Notes: a model not told the origin generated them from the sequence alone. Numbered from the stretch's first letter, positions 8,218-13,506 are shown. The stretch: DNA of 13,766 nucleotides from Candidatus Pacearchaeota archaeon UBA284 (GCA_002499185.1 DAKN01000056.1:1-13766), one strand, 5' to 3'. Numbers and translations: made by a program.

Positions 8218-8598
8218 ATGAATCGTTTACCAATAGAAACAATTGATATTTTAAAAAAATTTATTGAAGAAAATAATCTTGGCCCAATAAAGACTTTTTA
8301 TGCTGGAGAAAAACCGGGAAAAAATTATAACGAATTAGAAAAATCTAGACTCAAAAATCTTATAAATCTTTGTGAAAAATTTGAAACAAATCAAATTTCT
8401 ATTCAACAGCTTGAAAAGGAGATAGAGAATAGCTTACAAATAAGTAATGTTTTAGCTACAGATATTGCTCAAAAAATAGAAACTGCTCACACAGAATCAT
8501 CTAAAAAATCTTCAGAAGAAACTACTATTTCTTCTGAAAAACCTCAAATTGAGAATAAAAAATCTCTATTTTCTGTTCTTGTTAATGAAAAAAAATAG
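8218..8598 (+). CDS. Small soluble, charged protein co-transcribed with the VirB6-like gene
   Basis: This is a 126-aa protein with no membrane segment or signal peptide. Residues 1-75 look helical (IDILKKFIEENNLGP, then ELEKSRLKNLINLCEKFETN, then IQQLEKEIENSLQ). Residues 85-120 are low-complexity Ser/Lys/Glu and probably disordered. A hydrophobic patch (SLFSVLVNEKK) ends the protein. It starts 5 bases after the upstream stop without a clear Shine-Dalgarno, so translation is probably coupled. The family is unknown. A cytoplasmic partner of the VirB6-like tail is a reasonable guess from position only. Confidence 0.65.
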   Translation: MNRLPIETIDILKKFIEENNLGPIKTFYAGEKPGKNYNELEKSRLKNLINLCEKFETNQISIQQLEKEIENSLQISNVLATDIAQKIETAHTESSKKSSEETTISSEKPQIENKKSLFSVLVNEKK

Positions 8599-8615
8599 AG
8601 AATTGTCTTCTCTAT
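8595..8615. terminator. Bidirectional terminator between convergent genes
   Basis: ATAGAGA (8595-8601) and TCTCTAT (8609-8615) form a perfect 7-bp stem with a 7-base loop. Read on the minus strand the stem is followed by eight T. On the plus strand it is followed by a weaker GTATTTCTTTTT. The hairpin contains the stop codons of both converging genes. Confidence 0.75.
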
Positions 8616-10015
8616 GTATTTCTTTTTGCAGTGAAACGTTTCTTTTTACCTTCACCGCCACTGTCGTTCTGCTGAGCGTCAGTTTTATTATCCGTGCCAG
8701 CCATTTTTTGAGCAATCATACTTGAAAGAGCCATCACAGACATAAGATCTCCGCTTCCTTTTTTTGAATCAGGATTTCTTATCTCTATAAGTCTGCCCTT
8801 ATCAAGAGCCATCTTCCTTTGAGCGAAATCGATGCACATTCTAAATTGTTCACCGTACTTCTTCTCAAACTCATCTGGATTGTTTTTATACAGCTCCTTG
8901 ACTTCATTCTCAGCCTTAATGTTTGCAGCTTCCTGTTCTTCTGGCTTTGAAAACCTCCCTGCAATTGATCGACTAATTGACTTAAAGGCGAAAGCAGTTG
9001 TCGTGACTATCAAGGATTGAGAAGAAGCTTCTGCATTAACAAGCGCTGCGTCCTTATTTAGTTCAGCAATCGCTTTTGCCTTGATAGCGTTTTGCTCATC
9101 CTGGTCGGAACCAATAATATCAAGCACCGAAATGCTCTCTATTTTGATTCCATAAACATCTTCTATCATTTCAGCAAGTGAATCATATTTATCTTCACCA
9201 ACAGGACTCTCCATCTCTTTGAGCAGTTCTCTGCCGAGATCTTTTTTATCGCCTTCCTTGCCGATCATTTTTTGGAAGGTAGTATTCTTGATATAGGATA
9301 CATATCCTCCCTGAATTATCGGCTTAACGATGTCTATCCAGGTTGTAGCTTGTTTAAATAAAGCCTTCTTGGGATTGACGATTCGCATAACCACATTGGT
9401 GTATAGGGTAACTCCTAAACGATTCGCATCCTCCGCATCAACAACTTCAATGTAGTACGGATAGGGAAGTAGAGTAAACTCTCTCAATAACTCCCTTCTT
9501 ACGGTCGCTGTTTTTATTGTTGGGTACCATCGCTGCCATTCTGTTTTTTCATAATAAATATTGGCAAGTGGCCATGGCCAAACAACATACATCCCATAGA
9601 AAGATTTATTTACAACTGCATTTTTATCGTCACCATTGACGACGTCCCAGTCTTTTGTAAATGCTTTGCCGGATGGACATCCCAAGAATCCTTTCAACTC
9701 GTTCCCGATTAGAACGGCTTTAGTAAATCCTTCTCTAGGAAAACATCCAAAAAAGATGTCCTCTCTTCCCCAGACAAAATACATTAACAAAAGAGGAGTT
9801 ACGAGAATAGAGATTATTTTAATAGCATAGCCAAGCAATCCCCAGTTGAGCAGAAGGAAGTGTTCGGCAATCAATACGATTCCAAGGATTGCCAGGCCCT
9901 TTATGCCGGCTGAGACTTTAGCCTGTTTCATTTTGTTAATTTCGGCAGCAAAGAATTCATCCTTGGTCATTTCCTTTTCAGTCTTCTTTTCGAGTTTCTT
10001 TTCAGTTTCAACCAT
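8612..10015 (-). CDS. SPFH/stomatin-like membrane protein
   Basis: This is a 467-aa protein. The ATG at 10015 is chosen because AGGAG (10028-10024) lies 8 bases upstream; an in-frame GTG at 10024 overlaps that site. The first 35 residues are Lys/Glu-rich and cytoplasmic. Two membrane helices lie at about 36-54 and 61-83. An SPFH-type domain spans about 85-330: TLYTNVVMRIVNPKKALF (203-220) matches the strand and NP turn of band-7 proteins, and VYGIKIESISVLDI (287-300) matches the second conserved strand before an Ala/Glu-rich helix (KAKAIAELNKDAALVNAEA, 312-330). A charged C-terminal tail ends KKKRFTAKRNT. SPFH proteins oligomerise into ring or cage scaffolds in membranes and often control proteases or lipid domains. 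Here the partner is unknown. It is divergent from the zinc-ribbon gene and shares its promoter region. Codons are richer in G/C than those of the VirB6-like gene, hinting at high expression. Confidence 0.78.
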   Translation of the reverse strand: MVETEKKLEKKTEKEMTKDEFFAAEINKMKQAKVSAGIKGLAILGIVLIAEHFLLLNWGLLGYAIKIISILVTPLLLMYFVWGREDIFFGCFPREGFTKAVLIGNELKGFLGCPSGKAFTKDWDVVNGDDKNAVVNKSFYGMYVVWPWPLANIYYEKTEWQRWYPTIKTATVRRELLREFTLLPYPYYIEVVDAEDANRLGVTLYTNVVMRIVNPKKALFKQATTWIDIVKPIIQGGYVSYIKNTTFQKMIGKEGDKKDLGRELLKEMESPVGEDKYDSLAEMIEDVYGIKIESISVLDIIGSDQDEQNAIKAKAIAELNKDAALVNAEASSQSLIVTTTAFAFKSISRSIAGRFSKPEEQEAANIKAENEVKELYKNNPDEFEKKYGEQFRMCIDFAQRKMALDKGRLIEIRNPDSKKGSGDLMSVMALSSMIAQKMAGTDNKTDAQQNDSGGEGKKKRFTAKRNT

Positions 10016-10061
10016 TTCTTTCACTCCTGTAAATCTGAATATTTAAATGTAAAGGGTTCAA

Positions 10062-10077
10062 ATTACGTAAACGTAAT
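10062..10077. promoter_or_regulatory. Palindrome in the SPFH 5' UTR
   Basis: ATTACGT (10062-10068), AA, ACGTAAT (10071-10077) is a perfect inverted repeat with 7-bp arms, between the predicted SPFH transcription start (near 10100) and its ribosome site. It could be a repressor operator or a small RNA hairpin. It occurs once in the window. Confidence 0.5.
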
Positions 10078-10080
10078 ATC

Positions 10081-10097
10081 CTCTGGCTCCGCCAAAG
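10081..10097. other. G/C-rich small hairpin in the SPFH leader
   Basis: CTCTGGC (10081-10087), loop TCC, GCCAAAG (10091-10097) pair with one mismatch. It stands out in very AT-rich DNA and lies at the 5' end of the predicted SPFH transcript. No T-run follows on either strand, so termination is unlikely. Confidence 0.4.
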
Positions 10098-10106
10098 AAC
10101 AACATT

Positions 10107-10135
10107 ATTATGCACTATTTATATATTTTTGTCAA
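10107..10135 (-). promoter_or_regulatory. Promoter for the SPFH gene
   Basis: On the minus strand TTGACA (10135-10130), a 17-base spacer and CATAAT (10112-10107) make a strong promoter. Its -35 lies in the left arm of the GTCAATGTTGAC palindrome. The predicted start is near 10100, giving a leader of about 85 bases. Confidence 0.75.
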
Positions 10136-10142
10136 TGTTGAC
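10131..10142. promoter_or_regulatory. Palindromic site shared by two divergent -35 boxes
   Basis: GTCAA-TG-TTGAC has perfect 5-bp arms. The left arm supplies the -35 of the minus-strand SPFH promoter, and the right arm supplies the -35 of the plus-strand zinc-ribbon promoter. A protein bound here would block both. The same palindrome recurs at 10764-10775. Confidence 0.6.
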
Positions 10143-10166
10143 GTAAATATATTAAATTATTATAAT
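10138..10166 (+). promoter_or_regulatory. Promoter for the zinc-ribbon membrane protein
   Basis: TTGACG (10138-10143), a 17-base spacer and a perfect TATAAT (10161-10166). The predicted start is near 10173, giving a leader of about 40 bases that carries a doubled ribosome site. Confidence 0.8.
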
Positions 10167-10193
10167 AATATCAGCCAATGATCTTTAACAAAG

Positions 10194-10209
10194 GGAGGCA
10201 AGGAGGCAA
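10194..10209 (+). promoter_or_regulatory. Tandemly duplicated Shine-Dalgarno
   Basis: GGAGGCAA occurs twice without a gap, at 10194-10201 and 10202-10209. The second copy places AGGAGG six bases before the ATG at 10213. Two adjacent strong sites are unusual in a window where many starts have none. Confidence 0.65.
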
Positions 10210-10212
10210 AAC

Positions 10213-10665
10213 ATGGAAAAGTTAGAGATTGTTGTGATAATTTCTGTGGGCAATGGTAACGACATTCAAACACTGCTTCATTCAACCATAATGATGCACA
10301 AAAATTGTTATGGCGGGAGAATAAATACACAATGGGATAAAAATAATAAATTATTATTAACTTGTCAAAAGTGTAAAAAAACTTTTCTACTTTCTGAAAT
10401 TTGTTTAGATAGAGGACACACAGACATAATAAATCTTTTAACTAAAAAAATAAAAGATTTAAGATTAGTCTCTAATAATTACGAGTGGGTTTATATTATA
10501 TGGTTTAATGAGCTTCGTCGCTTTCAAGAAAAAATTCAGGAAGCTGAAGAACGTAAAGAAAAAACCAAAACAAGAGAAATGATATTTTTTGGTTTTATGA
10601 TAGCATTTATCATATTAATATTGTTAATAATTCCAATAGCAGCCATTTATATAATAACCCAATAA
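10213..10665 (+). CDS. Zinc-ribbon-like protein with C-terminal membrane anchor
   Basis: This is a 150-aa protein. A possible metal site is formed by H29-x-x-C32 and C51-x-x-C54 (TCQKCKKTFLL, as in zinc ribbons), with a further Cys at 64. Residues 75-122 are helical and highly charged (FQEKIQEAEERKEKTKTRE), a probable coiled coil. One strong membrane helix at about 123-147 lies three residues from the end, so the protein looks tail-anchored with its body in the cytoplasm. The family is not recognised. The gene has its own promoter, a double Shine-Dalgarno and a terminator whose loop holds the stop codon. It is next to the RiPP-like locus, and its promoter uses the same palindrome as that of the 44-aa ORF, so a regulatory or accessory role is possible (inference). 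Confidence 0.68.
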   Translation: MEKLEIVVIISVGNGNDIQTLLHSTIMMHKNCYGGRINTQWDKNNKLLLTCQKCKKTFLLSEICLDRGHTDIINLLTKKIKDLRLVSNNYEWVYIIWFNELRRFQEKIQEAEERKEKTKTREMIFFGFMIAFIILILLIIPIAAIYIITQ

Positions 10666-10680
10666 AATGGGTTATTTTTT
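10654..10680 (+). terminator. Terminator after the zinc-ribbon gene
   Basis: ATAACCCA (10654-10661) and TGGGTTAT (10668-10675) form an 8-bp stem, followed by T through 10680. The stop codon is in the stem-loop. The terminator and the 12 bases after it resemble those at 12687-12726. Confidence 0.8.
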
Positions 10681-10733
10681 ATATTTATCTTTATGAATCT
10701 TTTATTAAAAATAATCTTTGCATTATAATTTTT

Positions 10734-10772
10734 ATTGAAAATAAAGAATATTTACATCTTTTTGTCAATATT
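10734..10772 (+). repeat. 39-bp repeat, copy 1
   Basis: Identical to 13507-13545 except for one C/T difference. The core from about 10749 onward also resembles 10116-10142. It ends in the GTCAATATT arm of the palindromic promoter site. The two 39-bp copies bracket the RiPP-like locus. Confidence 0.8.
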
Positions 10773-10799
10773 GACACAATTACACTAAAAAATCATAAT
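10764..10799 (+). promoter_or_regulatory. Promoter with GTCAATATTGAC palindrome for the 44-aa ORF
   Basis: The perfect palindrome GTCAATATTGAC is at 10764-10775. TTGACA (10771-10776), a 17-base spacer and CATAAT (10794-10799) make a strong plus-strand promoter. On the minus strand the left arm gives another TTGACA with a weaker TTTATT at 17 bases (10745-10740), but no minus-strand gene is downstream. Confidence 0.75.
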
Positions 10800-10854
10800 A
10801 TTACCAGTTAATAATTTTTAAAAAAAGTAAAAAAGTCTTATTGGAGGAAAAGTT

Positions 10855-10989
10855 ATGATTAACATTGCACTAATTAATCAGGGATGGCAAACAAGAACAA
10901 CGATTACAAGTATTTTATCAAGATGGCTGTCGAACAATGATATATCTCTAAAAAAAAGAGATAATCATGATGATGCTCCATTAAAATGA
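10855..10989 (+). CDS. 44-aa peptide of unknown function
   Basis: The ATG at 10855 follows GGAGG (10843-10847) with a 7-base gap, and the frame ends in TGA at 10987-10989, where a terminator begins. The peptide starts MINIALINQGWQTRTT and ends KKRDNHDDAPLK. It has two Trp, no Cys, an amphipathic-looking first half and a charged, probably disordered end. No family is recognised. A complete transcription unit (strong promoter, Shine-Dalgarno, terminator) of only about 200 bases argues that it is real. It lies at the upstream end of the RiPP-like locus, so it could be a second precursor, an immunity or regulatory peptide, or an unrelated small protein. Confidence 0.6.
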   Translation: MINIALINQGWQTRTTITSILSRWLSNNDISLKKRDNHDDAPLK

Positions 10990-11007
10990 CCCAAAGGGTC
11001 TTTTTTT
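10988..11007 (+). terminator. Terminator after the 44-aa ORF
   Basis: GACCC (10988-10992), AAA, GGGTC (10996-11000) followed by seven T. The stem begins inside the stop codon. Confidence 0.75.
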
Positions 11008-11064
11008 ATAATAAATCTCATTTATTTTATTTAAAACACTGATATTTTTCTTGTTTCAAAAATA

Positions 11065-11093
11065 TTGACGTATGATTCATTATATTATATGGT
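11065..11093 (+). promoter_or_regulatory. Probable promoter of the radical SAM peptide operon
   Basis: TTGACG (11065-11070), a 17-base spacer and TATGGT (11088-11093). The -35 is preceded by AATA as in the palindromic sites, but the left arm is missing here. The predicted start is near 11100, giving a leader of about 120 bases before the precursor gene. Confidence 0.55.
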
Positions 11094-11120
11094 AAAAATG
11101 AACGAGGGGAATAATCCTCA

Positions 11121-11225
11121 ATGAGTTCCTTGAAAATCAGCGATTTTGAGAAATCTCAAGCTCAAAATACAAAAATACCTAAAGAGCGTACTGAATTCAG
11201 AATCCAAAAAAAGGAGACATCATGA
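11121..11225 (+). CDS. 34-aa ORF overlapping the precursor start by ATGA
   Basis: The frame begins ATG at 11121 and ends TGA at 11223-11225, so its stop overlaps the start of the next ORF in the four bases ATGA, a classic sign of coupled translation. GAGGGG at 11104-11109 lies 11 bases upstream, a longer gap than ideal. The peptide (MSSLKISDFEKSQ at the start, RIQKKETS at the end) is charged, has no Cys and matches no family I know. It could be a leader peptide that controls the operon, a cofactor for the maturase or a second peptide substrate. Chance cannot be excluded for a 34-codon frame. The exact overlap is the main support. Confidence 0.45.
   Translation: MSSLKISDFEKSQAQNTKIPKERTEFRIQKKETS
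11133..11168 (+). other. Two mutually exclusive hairpins in the peptide operon leader
   Basis: AAAATC (11133-11138), AGC, GATTTT (11142-11147) is one stem-loop. ATTTTGAG (11143-11150) can instead pair with CTCAAAAT (11161-11168), and a nested TTGAGA/TCTCAA (11146-11159) is also possible. The first and second structures share bases, so only one can form at a time, as in attenuators. No terminator T-run follows, so any control would act on translation or RNA stability. Confidence 0.4.
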
Positions 11226-11326
11226 CAGAACACTCCATTCCCGATGAAGACCTTCAGGTCCTCAACGAAGGAACAGATTGCGGAACAAGGACTGGCAACG
11301 TTGGAAAAGACGGTTGCGGGTACTAA
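11222..11326 (+). CDS. Candidate RiPP precursor peptide (34 aa)
   Basis: The ATG at 11222 follows AAGGAG (11211-11216) with a 5-base gap, the best ribosome site in the operon. The 34-aa product has an acidic leader-like first half (MTEHSIPDEDLQVLNE) and a Gly/Cys-rich end, GTDCGTRTGNVGKDGCGY, with two cysteines ten residues apart (C20 and C32 with eleven residues between) and a terminal Tyr. This layout is typical of substrates of radical SAM/SPASM maturases that make thioether or C-C crosslinks. The maturase gene begins 34 bases after the stop. Codons end in C or G much more often than in the maturase, consistent with a precursor made in excess. No Gly-Gly leader cleavage site is seen; the cleavage point is unknown. 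The crosslink chemistry cannot be read from sequence. Confidence 0.72.
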   Translation: MTEHSIPDEDLQVLNEGTDCGTRTGNVGKDGCGY

Positions 11327-11360
11327 AATTATTCAATTTTTATTTTTTGAGGTTGTTATT

Positions 11361-12692
11361 ATGATTAAATGGTCAATGTTTAATTTCTTCATCGATGATG
11401 ACGCTTACTTAATTATAAAAAACAATCTTACTGCTTCTGTAGTAAGAATCAGTAAAAAAATAAAAAGAGAGATAGATGATTCGCTGCCATTAATCAATTA
11501 TGAACATCTTTTCAATCTCAAAGATCCAACAAAACAAGACTTAATTGTCAAAAAACTTTTAGAAAAGGGCTTACTGATAAATTCTAATGTAAACGAAAAG
11601 CAAAAATATAAAAAATTATTCTTGGATTATCGAAAGAAAGACACGACATTTGCTGTTTATCTTGCCACAACAACAGACTGTCAACTAGACTGCCCTTATT
11701 GCTTCGAAGGAAGAGATAAGAAAAAAGATTATATGTCTATAAAAGAAGCTAATGATATTGTTGAATGGGCCTCTGAATATCTCGACCAAAACGTATGCAG
11801 TAAATTAAGAGTGGTTCTTTATGGGGGAGAACCATTGTTAAATAAAAAAATTATCAAATACATTCTACCGAAATTTAAAAATATTTCTGATAAAAAATTT
11901 ATACCTCTTGAGGTTGGTATTTTGACAAATGGTGAATTTTTAAATTTTGAGATGGGTAAATTTCTAAATATTTATAATCTTGACAAAGTCCAAATCACCA
12001 TTGATGGCCCAGAAGAAGTTCATAACTCGAGAAGGTTTAGAAAAAATACAAAAAAGGGAACTTTCCAAAAAATAATAAATAACATTATTTGTTTGCTTGA
12101 AAATAATTTTGCCTCCAAAATAGACATTAGAATCAATTTCGACACACAAAATATAAATCGTATCCCTGAATTATTTGATGTTTTAAAATCAAAAGGGGTG
12201 GGGGATAGGGTGAACTTATCTTTTGGAATAATAACCCCAACTATTCCCACTGGTCAAAAAAGTTACTTTAAAGAAAATGGCCTTAAACAAGTGGATAATG
12301 CAGAAAAATATATATGGCTTTGTTCTGAGGCAAAAAAAAGAAATCTTATAATTCCCAAAGAATTTTTAGCAGGACCTTGGTGTGTGGCAAGAAAAATACA
12401 TTCAGCCGTTGTTTTACCTAAGGGCGGTATATTAAAATGCATCAGTCTTGTCGGAAGAGATAAATTCATTTTTAACAATATAAATAATCATATAAATCTT
12501 ACGGATAAAAGGTTTACAAACTTTGAATATATTGATTATTGCTTAAATAATAATTGTCCATTTGTCCCTATCTGTGGTGGCGGATGCAGGTTTGAAGCAT
12601 ATCTATCAACAGGAAATTTTTCAAAACCACACTGCCAGAAACAATTAATAGAAAACATCAATAAAGGATTAACTATCCTTAATTATAAATAA
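11361..12692 (+). CDS. Radical SAM/SPASM peptide maturase
   Basis: This is a 443-aa protein. The ATG at 11361 is chosen because GAGG (11349-11352) precedes it by 8 bases; the frame stays open to 11244, but that would overlap the precursor. Residues 1-95 form an N-terminal module that may hold the peptide-recognition fold (inference). The radical SAM cluster motif is C107-x3-C111-x2-C114 followed by FEG, and GGEP is at 155-158. The SPASM domain has all seven expected cysteines: C341, C360 (with G355-x4-C360), C394, C399, C405, C409 and C425. These would bind two auxiliary 4Fe-4S clusters. The pair C394/C399 is spaced CX4C rather than the usual CX2C. Such enzymes use S-adenosylmethionine to start radical modification of a ribosomal peptide. 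The tiny Cys/Gly-rich ORF just upstream is the obvious substrate, and the protease gene follows. Confidence 0.88.
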   Translation: MIKWSMFNFFIDDDAYLIIKNNLTASVVRISKKIKREIDDSLPLINYEHLFNLKDPTKQDLIVKKLLEKGLLINSNVNEKQKYKKLFLDYRKKDTTFAVYLATTTDCQLDCPYCFEGRDKKKDYMSIKEANDIVEWASEYLDQNVCSKLRVVLYGGEPLLNKKIIKYILPKFKNISDKKFIPLEVGILTNGEFLNFEMGKFLNIYNLDKVQITIDGPEEVHNSRRFRKNTKKGTFQKIINNIICLLENNFASKIDIRINFDTQNINRIPELFDVLKSKGVGDRVNLSFGIITPTIPTGQKSYFKENGLKQVDNAEKYIWLCSEAKKRNLIIPKEFLAGPWCVARKIHSAVVLPKGGILKCISLVGRDKFIFNNINNHINLTDKRFTNFEYIDYCLNNNCPFVPICGGGCRFEAYLSTGNFSKPHCQKQLIENINKGLTILNYK

Positions 12693-12713
12693 CCAATAAA
12701 TAGGTTATTTTTT
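12687..12713 (+). terminator. Terminator after the radical SAM gene
   Basis: AAATAACC (12687-12694) and GGTTATTT (12703-12710) form an 8-bp stem around AATAAATA, with T continuing to 12713. The stop codon is in the left arm. The stem is mostly A-T, so read-through into the protease gene is plausible. Confidence 0.65.
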
Positions 12714-12727
12714 AATATTTATCTTTG

Positions 12728-12736
12728 TGGTATATT
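12728..12736 (+). promoter_or_regulatory. Extended -10 promoter of the protease gene
   Basis: TG-G-TATATT (12728-12736) is an extended -10 element, ending 6 bases before the ATG at 12743. No good -35 is seen. The spacing from the -10 to the ATG is the same as at the VirB6-like gene, so this transcript is probably leaderless as well. Confidence 0.55.
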
Positions 12737-12742
12737 AAAAAC

Positions 12743-13501
12743 ATGGAATACAAACAAAATATCTCTTGGTATAAAAATGACTATTTTTATAAATCTTTAA
12801 TTAAAAAAGAATCTCTTCATTATAATTTTTATTTTTTAAAAAATTCTCTGGCTGAAAAAGATATTAATAATATTATAAAATTGAAGGAAAAACATTATAA
12901 AGAAATATTATCCTGGTTGGGTTTAAAAAATAATAGAAAAATTGATTACTATATATATTCGTCATTAAAAGAAAAATCTTCTTTAATGGGGGACAATAGT
13001 CCGGGTAATGCCATCTGGGAAAAACTAAATACTTCTAACGTTCCTCAAAAATTTGAAATACATTGTGTTTATAATAAAAGCTGTAAATTTATAGGAGAAC
13101 ATGAAGATACTCATTTACTGTCTTTGCCTTGGGGACTATCAATCTATTTGTTTTGTGAAGGACTATCGCAGTATATGGAAAATAATTTCATGGGAGAAGA
13201 TTTAGACAGTGTTGCTAAAAAATTATTAAAAAATGGCAATCTTTATCCTCTTAGATATCTTTGTAATAATAAAAACTGGAAGGACGTAAAGCCAATTATC
13301 ATATATCCTCAAGCCGGATCATTTGCTAAATTTTTAATAAAAAAATATGGTAAAAATAATTTTAAACGTCTTTATCAAAATACTTCAAGAAAAAATACCA
13401 TAACCTCTAATTTATTGGAAATTAAAACAATATATCGTAAAGATATAAAGCAGCTTGAAAAAGAATGGATAAATTCTCTTAAAACAACTACTAAGGTTTA
13501 A
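12743..13501 (+). CDS. Gluzincin-type zinc metalloprotease (peptidase MA-like), candidate leader peptidase
   Basis: This is a 252-aa protein without a signal peptide or membrane segment, so probably cytoplasmic. The zinc motif is H120-E121-D-T-H124 and the likely third ligand is E139 in FCEGLSQYME, the EGL/A-x-Y-pattern of peptidase MA-like gluzincins. Further on, YPQAGSFAKFLIKKYGKNNFKRLY (starting near residue 189) matches the helix that follows in this group. The first 110 residues are Lys/Tyr/Asn-rich and not assigned. The ATG at 12743 has no Shine-Dalgarno but follows an extended -10 by six bases; an in-frame TTG at 12725 lies upstream of that box and is rejected. Placed directly after the radical SAM maturase, it is a good candidate to cleave the modified precursor. 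That role is inferred from context; the catalytic residues are seen. Confidence 0.75.
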   Translation: MEYKQNISWYKNDYFYKSLIKKESLHYNFYFLKNSLAEKDINNIIKLKEKHYKEILSWLGLKNNRKIDYYIYSSLKEKSSLMGDNSPGNAIWEKLNTSNVPQKFEIHCVYNKSCKFIGEHEDTHLLSLPWGLSIYLFCEGLSQYMENNFMGEDLDSVAKKLLKNGNLYPLRYLCNNKNWKDVKPIIIYPQAGSFAKFLIKKYGKNNFKRLYQNTSRKNTITSNLLEIKTIYRKDIKQLEKEWINSLKTTTKV

Positions 13502-13506
13502 TTTCT

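Noticed and set aside
10016..10024. GTG start of the SPFH gene at 10024
   Set aside because: It overlaps the AGGAG ribosome site that is properly spaced for ATG 10015.
10740..10768. Minus-strand promoter (TTGACA, 17, TTTATT) producing an antisense RNA to the zinc-ribbon gene
   Set aside because: The -10 is weak and the same bases belong to the repeat also found before pheS; more likely a remnant of a copied divergent promoter.
10987..11225. TGA read as an amino acid (alternative code, as in Gracilibacteria)
   Set aside because: TGA ends the 44-aa ORF directly at a terminator and makes exact ATGA overlaps, as expected of a stop.
11244..11360. Upstream extension of the radical SAM gene to ATG 11244
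   Set aside because: It would overlap most of the precursor ORF in another frame and has no ribosome site. ATG 11361 has GAGG eight bases upstream.
12725..12742. TTG start for the protease at 12725
   Set aside because: It lies upstream of the -10 element and has no ribosome site; ATG 12743 is better placed.
10720..12834. Shared 16-base string CATTATAATTTTTATT near 10720 and inside the protease gene near 12819
   Set aside because: Low-complexity A/T match, one copy coding and one not; likely chance.
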